From Rugalucina vietnamica (Eukaryota > Mollusca > Bivalvia > Lucinida > Lucinidae), in contig OZ024878.1 in the NCBI GenBank assembly GCA_964017185.1, positions 15,075,351 through 15,139,350 on the forward strand: DNA of 64,000 nucleotides, given 5' to 3'. Positions 57,774 to 64,000 of the stretch are shown here, piece by piece. Both the position numbers and the translations under genes were made by a program. The notes under the pieces are model-generated. The model did no database searches, was not told the origin of the DNA, and saw nothing but the letters and a program-made list of their open reading frames with translations. The number at the start of each line of letters is the position of its first letter. Within the stretch, counting starts at the first letter, position 1.

Positions 57774-57930
57774 GTATACGAAACTAAAGGAACCAATATC
57801 TCTCATGGCGTTTTCTGTGCGAACAACTTTAGTGAATCACACATACGGTCAAATACAAATGAATTGTTCGTGCGCTTAAAGTTTTATAGAGTAGCTTTGT
57901 CGTTCGAGGCTGATTTTGCACATAAAACAA
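57774..57930 (+). CDS. Gene 2 exon 4: CUB domain, second half
   Basis: The acceptor is TTCTGTTTAG before 57774 and the donor GTAAGT is at 57931. The 157-bp exon is phase 0 to 1. It reads VYETKG, GVFCANNFSES, SNTNELFVRL and ALSFEADF, completing the CUB domain of gene 2. It is almost identical to the gene 0 exon at 548. No LDLa exon was found in the 6 kb that remain, so the end of gene 2 is outside the window or the gene has lost it. Confidence 0.85.
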
Positions 57931-58538
57931 GTAAGTGGTTTGCGGATAAGATATGGGCACTTTCAAATAATAATATGATTCTGAATATTGAATCCATCGA
58001 ATAATCTGACGTAAAAACACTGGTGTAGGCAAACGCATCGGCTTAAGCACAAACGTATATGCTAAAGAATTTTAGAAGTATAGGCTAAATTAAAAGAAGA
58101 AAATGGTGGAAAAGACTGAACACACGCAGGTAGTGGACTTTCTTATATTTTTTATCATCTGCCATTCTGATAACTGCTGGCAATAGCGCCACCGAACGCT
58201 CAAATTAGTCACCTATTTTACCTACGTTGCTGAAATTGCTTACTGCGCATGTCCTAAAACAAATATTCATTTACCATGGACGTACCCAGCCCAGTCACGA
58301 AATCTAATTTTTTGTATGAAATAGTGGATTTCATATATACCGTGCGCTTTTAAGCTGTTTAAAGAAATTCAAATGATGGATCGGACATCAACGAATTCGA
58401 TTTAAGAAAAAAAAAATGAAAGCCTCTCAGCGCGAGACCCTACCTGTATTTTTGATTCAAAGCTAGTGTTTAAGGTGTCAAACTGGTCAGGAAAAGAGAT
58501 CATCTGGTCGCGCCACTTGTAAATTAATATTACTATTA

Positions 58539-58597
<59 letters not shown>

Positions 58598-59690
58598 TTA
58601 AAGTAAGTCAGTTTTAGGTCTATGTAACGGCAATGGGAGGTTTGATTCTCATTGCCATTCACCAAAGTACATGTCTGTCTCTAAACTGCTAAAATAGCGC
58701 ATGATAGCTATGAAATCCAGTTTATTTCATGCAAAATAGTTAGATTTCGTGGCTGGATAAGTCCACGGTTTCAATGAATATAGTTTGTTTTAGGGCTTGC
58801 GCAGTAAGCAATTTCACCATCGTAGGTAAATAGGTGACTAATTACAGGGTTCGGTGGCTCTATTGCCATCAGCAATTCTCAGGATGGCAGATGATAACAA
58901 GAGGACCAGTGGTCCTGTAAACGCTCACCTGAGATATATATCAATATGCTTGCTTGACTACAGAGGTCATATACATGTATATAGCCCCAGGACAGGGTCA
59001 GAATAGCCCCTGGGGTTATTTTCTTTTTCAAATTCATAAATATTCTGTCCACTTGCTTTTTTTTCCCTTCCCTGAAAAGTTTTCCCTTCAGTGTAAATTT
59101 AACAGTTTTCTACATATGTGCCCTATGTTGACATTGCCATAAAGTCTGTCAAGGTCATCATATGATCATGATTTATAAATACATTATATTACTCTGGTGT
59201 TAATTGCTACATATCAAGTTTCGTTGCGATAGGTTCACCAGTTCCTGCAAAGAAGATTTTTGAAGGGTTCAAGTTTACAATATATATGGCATGGCGGCCA
59301 TCTTGGTCATGTGACCTAGTTTATTTATAATCACATTGGTTTCCCCTTCATACTGATGTTTCCTATATAATCTGACTTTGATTGGTCAATCTGGTTTAGA
59401 AAAGAGATTTGAATATTATGGTTATATACATGTATAATGCCCAGAGGCAGATGCAGACCCACCCCTGGGGTCCAAATTTTTTTTCAGAATCTTAAATATC
59501 CAGTTCGTTTTCCCATTTCCTGCAAGTTTTGCCCTTCTTACCCCTTTTTTAACAATTTTTCCCATTCAAATGCATAGGTGACCTATGTTGACCTTGCCGT
59601 AAATTAGGCCAATGTCATCCAAGGTTCATTATTTATATGAGTGCGGATCTTGTGAAAAAGGTCTTCGGGCATTTAAGTACATTTTAGGGA

Positions 59691-59829
59691 AAATAGCTGC
59701 TCATTCGGCTTACGATATGTTTCATGGTATAAGTACCTGATTGTTAGTTTGGTTTTTTCCCACCTCGGTTTTTGGAGTGGGAATCTTTATCTGATTGCGC
59801 CTTTTCCTGATCTTTGCCTACTTGTACCT
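59691..59829 (+). mobile_element. Family A insertion specific to module C
   Basis: It begins AAATAGCTGCTCATTCGGC and ends CCTACTTGTACC, flanked by TTTTAGGGA at 59682-59690 and 59830-59838. Module A has a single TTTTAGGGA (2418-2426). The copy starts in the middle of the longer family A consensus but has the shared 3' end. Confidence 0.88.
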
Positions 59830-61577
59830 TTTTAGGGACGGACCATTTGATTTTCTGGGGGGCCTGGGTTTTTTGTTAAAAAATATTTTGGTTTTAATAT
59901 CACTGAAAAAAATATTTTGGTTTAGGGTGACAGAAAAAAATAATATCTTTTGTCAACAGGCGAAAAAAATAATATGTGTTTCAGTAAAAAACATGTAAAA
60001 AAAAAAAATGTGTTAAATTAAAAAAAAAGTAAAAAAAAAAATATGTTAGACAAACAGGGCAATCTGTACTTATATCTTACAATATTAATTTTAAGATAAC
60101 AGCATTTCCGAAATGAATCATAAAATTTAGCTTCAAGATGCCAAACGACAAAAGGTGCATAATCCATTATCTAAGAAACAATACAAGAAGATTCAAACTC
60201 CAGTCTCTTTATGAGTTAAATGCAAGGTGTTAACGAAAAAAGAATCAATTTTCGGAAGAAAATTGTATTTATATTCCCGGATGGCAAATAGTAAGATAAC
60301 TGCTGTGCAGTTCAACACCTAATTAATATGCATAGGTGGCAGATCGATTTTCTATTAATAGACTCCTTCCCTAATTCCAGGAATCTCTGCCCCACGCGGT
60401 AACATGCATGATCAGTACGCTATTCTTAGATTTTGGCTGACTTTCACTCATGATCAAGCTCCGCTAGCCAATCAGCGGCTTTCAATTGCTTTGTAGATAC
60501 ATGATCACACATGAAGCGCTTCAGTTTCATAATCGCGCTCTTGGAATCTGGATATTTTCAGGTCAGTCAGATTCTTTTTAACCCTTGCCTCCCCACCACC
60601 CTCCTTTAAATTTTGTATTAGTGTTTGGTGGGATATAATAGTGTACCGTTGGGTTAACATTAGTCTGACTCTTGGCGTGGGGTCTTGGTGCCCAACTTTG
60701 TGCCTAGGGCCTCTCTCAATAAACAAGGTCAAAAATTACATATTAAATGGATTGTTATGCAAATGTTTTACCATGTATATTTGTCTCAATATTGTGACTT
60801 TATTTTCCACGAATACAGTAACCCGTCCGGTGGCAAATGACTGGACAATTTCAAATCATACCTATGTGTTAGTTGTGATTTTCTGCTTGGCCCTTGCCCC
60901 AAATGAGAACAAAAGTTAACCAGCATAAGAGAATTCCAAAGTTTATAATGAGGAAACATTGTCTTAGCATTCAAGGGGAATTCCATGACACAAACCAAAT
61001 ACCCCAACACATGTAAAGGGGAGTAAGCAATGACCAAATATCTTATCAAATATAAATGAAAGAATCATTAGCCGGAACATCGTGGGTTGTGAACCGCCAG
61101 CATTTCCGTAAATGTTATGCTGGTGTATTCTGACACCATGTATTATACATCGCTTACATAGTGGAGGAGTCCGTTTCGGGAGATTGTCAGAGAAACACCT
61201 CTGTTATTGTTTGGGGATGGATTGAATGTGTATAGCGCTGCTCCTCTTCTAAGTAGGTGTATGCTATTAATGAACCAGTCACTGACAAAGGTTCCCGCCA
61301 CTTCAGGTTACATCATGCAACACCATGTTATATATTCCTTATTAATTTACCAATGGACACACAAAGAACTGTTCCCTGAAGTGGCGTGAGCTGATGGACA
61401 GTCTCACAGATCGGCTCAACTATAACTAGAATATATCCAGATCTCGCTACATCCGTGGAATATAAATCAAATTAGTTATAGAAAAATTACGATATGACAT
61501 GGCTTTTTTCATATACCAATTGAGGCACAACACAAGTAAATGGCCCTTATAGCATATACGAAAAGCCAACGTTCAGG

Positions 61578-62280
61578 CAGAGATATATACTATACAGAGA
61601 TTTGAAACTGCTATTGAACATCGATATTTGCCCCCGCTATGACTGTCGCTCAGGTAGACAGGTAAATCGAGGGAAAAAATCAATATTTTTATCGGCCGCT
61701 GAATCTGTTCTGAAAGTTTGTATATTAGCAAAAATATATTGTTAATATTTTCTTCGTTTGGTTCGCTATTATCTATATAATAGTAGAAATATTTATTTTT
61801 GTTAAATAGGCCTTCGAATTTCCAACAAATAGATACTAAACACGCCCGGTATCTTTGTAAAAAGAGTTATTTATTGACGGTTGATAATTTATGTAATTAT
61901 TATCTTTTGTCCTACGATTTGTAAAAGCCGTTGTTGTTGTTTTTTTCTCCCACAAATTAATACGTTTTTAATTATGCTTATTATCTACGCGACTGGACAC
62001 ATTTGAAACAATTATTTACGGATTATCTTTAGATTAAAGAAATCGCCGATTGATTAATCTCGCCGTAATACTAATCATATTTAACGCCGAAAAAAGAAAC
62101 GATAATTAGTGAACAAGGCGCTAATTAAAATAAAATGCATATTTAAGCTTTAACTCCGACAGTTCAAGGCATTTCAAATTCGCAATTTACGTTAAACGCG
62201 CGTCAGAATGTCTTACGGAAATTGAACTCACGGACGATGATGAACCATCGACAAAAAACAGAAAGCAAAAAAAAAGTGAA
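61578..62280. other. Sequence after the module C breakpoint, no gene identified
   Basis: AT-rich sequence without similarity to the region after module A. No repeat family was recognised. Confidence 0.4.
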
Positions 62281-62282
62281 AA

Positions 62283-62394
62283 GTGACAATAGTGAAAATA
62301 GTGCTAAGTTGTTCCGAGTGTACTAATTCGTATGCGTCGATATCTGGGTTGCGCGGTCATCTACGAAAAAAACATGGAATTACAAATGCAAAAG
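62283..62394 (+). CDS. Possible C2H2 zinc-finger exon
   Basis: An open frame encodes LSCSECTNSYASISGLRGHL followed by RKKHG: C-x2-C-x12-H-x4-H, a C2H2 finger with the usual leucine before the first His. A good donor, AAAAG|GTAAGG, follows at 62395, leaving phase 1. A TGA lies in frame at 62277, and no ATG is available in frame, so either an acceptor (for example after CAATAG at 62290) opens the exon or a start lies elsewhere. Single fingers like this occur in transcription factors and in transposon-derived proteins, so the function is open. Confidence 0.45.
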
Positions 62395-62464
62395 GTAAGG
62401 AGGCCATTCAATATTTTGATCTTGTATATTTCATTGTTCGATTTTTTTTTTTCAATCATGTCTA

Positions 62465-62700
62465 CGGGGGTGATTCAAATGATGCTGTGCTATCGTCCGA
62501 GTACTTAGTAGTATACCATTACATGCAAAGACTTGCTGTCGTCCAAGTATATCGACAGTCTTATCACGTCTCGGACAGCAAAATCACGTATCATTATTAA
62601 GGCCGTCGACCATGTACTCGGACGACAGCAGTGGTTTGCATGTGATGGTATACAAATTACTCGGACGACAGCACAGGTAGCATCATTTGAATCACCCCCG
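62465..62700. mobile_element. 236-bp MITE with CGGGGGTGATTCAAATGATG termini
   Basis: The left end CGGGGGTGATTCAAATGATG mirrors CATCATTTGAATCACCCCCG at the right. Inward, CTGTCGTCC / GGACGACAG motifs repeat in both arms with GTATACCATTACATGCAAA against TTTGCATGTGATGGTATAC. No target duplication was evident. It lies just after the zinc-finger exon donor. Confidence 0.8.
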
Positions 62701-62847
62701 TGATCTCAGGACATAAGAATATACGCTATTTTTGTTGTTCAATGCCCACCGGGCATCATGAAGGCATACGTTCGTTGTTCAACATCCCAGTTAACAAATT
62801 TTCTGTCATGTCTGGAGTTACCATTTTGTTATCAGCTGGTTGTCAGC

Positions 62848-64000
62848 ATGTCATAAAAGAATTACTATATGCTGTCATAAAAGTAAGCATGTCATAAAAG
62901 AATTACTATATGTTGTTCATGCTATCAATAGATATGTTACTTGTTTAACGTCCCGGCCAACATTTTTTTAATCTTGACAGGACAGAGCTGTCAGTTTCTG
63001 TGTATGAAAACATGCTTAGGTTTTAAATCATAACAGTGAGTGCCAGTTAGACCAGCCCCGCAGTATGATGCTTTACCACTTGGGCAGTGTGAGCATTCGG
63101 ATACGCTACTGACATTTTTCATACTAAGCATTGTGTTTTTTACGCTCGTTTGCAGTCCATGTAAACATGGTAAATGCCCCTTTTTAAGGTACTGTACAGT
63201 ACTTTCCATATGTACAATCACCGTGGCAGTTAAAATGGTAATTCAAGAATCAACAAAGCAAACTGACAATTTCATATTCATTTCAAACCTTATCATTGAA
63301 TTCAAAAGAAAGTCCAGTTTCATTGAAATATACATAAACATGTATCAGTAAGAACTATGAGAATCAAGAAACAACTGACACAGCTGAGAACGAACAAACA
63401 AGACTAGTATTTAAACACCTGCCAGGGAACATCTTTCCAAGGTGGAAAGTTGTTCCTTGACATGCTTTTAATATTACCTATTGTTTAATATTGATTTCAT
63501 TCAAGGTACAAATTTAAACGTTCTTTCAGCTCTGAACGCACCCACTTTTCAGTTTGATCAGCTCTGTAAGCTCCCTTCTTTTTAACCTAGGGCGGCAGTC
63601 TCAGATACATACCCATCTTATATGTGAGTAACTCCCCCCCCCCCATCCACCCCTGGGGGTTATATATGTATGAATTCTCATTTTCTGAAATTAACAAAAA
63701 TGGTGTGGTATTGCAGAAATTTTTTCTCTCGATTTTCCCAAAAATGACTTTTTATCAGGTGTTTTCCTGCAATGTTAAGCTCCTTTTAGCCACAATTTAG
63801 CTAAATTCAGTTCAGAATGGCCTGAGCCTGCTGTAAAATCATTTGTCATTTTTTCTTTCAAAATGTAACTTTTTCATCTTATTTGCAATGCCAAACAAGG
63901 TGTAGAAAATATCGCCATTTTAAATTCAAAAGCGCGAAAAGTTGTGAAAAACAGCTGCTTAATTCGGACGATTTGACCCAGTCAAAAATACCCAAACAGT
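62848..64000. other. Right-hand end of window, no gene identified
   Basis: CATGTCATAAAAGAATTACTATATG is repeated at 62848 and 62889. A C run lies at 63627-63640. Open frames here carry no motif I recognise. Confidence 0.4.

Larger units (their letters stand above)
57229..61577 (+). repeat. Segmental duplication, module C
   Basis: It is nearly identical to 1-4158, including the family D MITE (57240-57516), the CUB-b exon, the foldback-type element (58153-58896), the inverted tandem-unit fragment (58905-59682) and the unknown 3' part. Differences include a longer ATT microsatellite (58540-58598) and an insertion at 59691-59829. Homology stops after AACGTTCAGG at 61577. Confidence 0.93.

Noticed and set aside
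63040..63221. Minus-strand cysteine-containing frame (CPSGKASYCGAGLTG) as a possible domain
   Set aside because: The motif matches no family I can name and the frame lacks clear splice sites. Not enough to call an exon.

Overview
This is a 64-kb piece of an animal nuclear genome. It is AT-rich, intron-dense and crowded with repeats. Coding sequence occurs only as short exons with GT..AG borders. The repeat content points to a marine invertebrate, most likely a bivalve mollusc: long 'AAGATGGCCGCC..CCCATATATGG' tandem arrays bounded by AGCTCACCTGA/TCAGGTGAGC ends, many small inverted-repeat elements, (CTTT)n tracts, and decayed non-LTR retrotransposons. That placement is inference from repeat style.

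The main gene content is a plus-strand family of secreted multidomain proteins. No database was searched; the exons were read from domain signatures and matching splice phases. Gene 1 has a signal-peptide exon (14242-14299), a kringle exon (14954-15211), a CUB domain split over two exons (17112-17329 and 25081-25231) and an LDL-receptor class A exon (28359-28469). A possible last exon (34266-34468) is followed by AATAAA. Gene 2 repeats the order: signal peptide (49738-49795), kringle (50112-50372) and CUB (56490-56713 + 57774-57930). The second CUB exon of a third copy, gene 0, lies at 548-704, with its 5' part off the left edge. All domain borders are phase 1 and the split inside CUB is phase 0, so the exons join in frame without adjustment.

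Layout: 1-4158 is the 3' part of gene 0 (module A). 4.2-13.7 kb is intergenic: a hAT-like element carrying a reverse transcriptase fragment, a tRNA-derived SINE and a ~450-bp tandem array. 13.7-28.5 kb is gene 1, whose CUB-splitting intron is occupied by a 6.49-kb foldback element. 28.5-47.5 kb holds MITEs, a tRNA-like sequence, a broken RT-RNase H retrotransposon, a 4.6-kb inverted-repeat element and a 41-bp tandem array. 47.5-61.6 kb is gene 2; its upstream region carries a Harbinger-like element and its last part (module C, 57229-61577) is nearly identical to module A. 61.6-64 kb holds a possible C2H2 zinc-finger exon and one more MITE.

The paralogous copies make the window a useful record of transposition. 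Several insertions in one copy have their empty site visible in another, so boundaries and target duplications can be read directly: the foldback element (TSD CTA), a retroposon-like element in module C (9-bp direct repeat), a 449-bp insertion in the gene 1 module, and a 597-bp element beside the gene 1 kringle donor.
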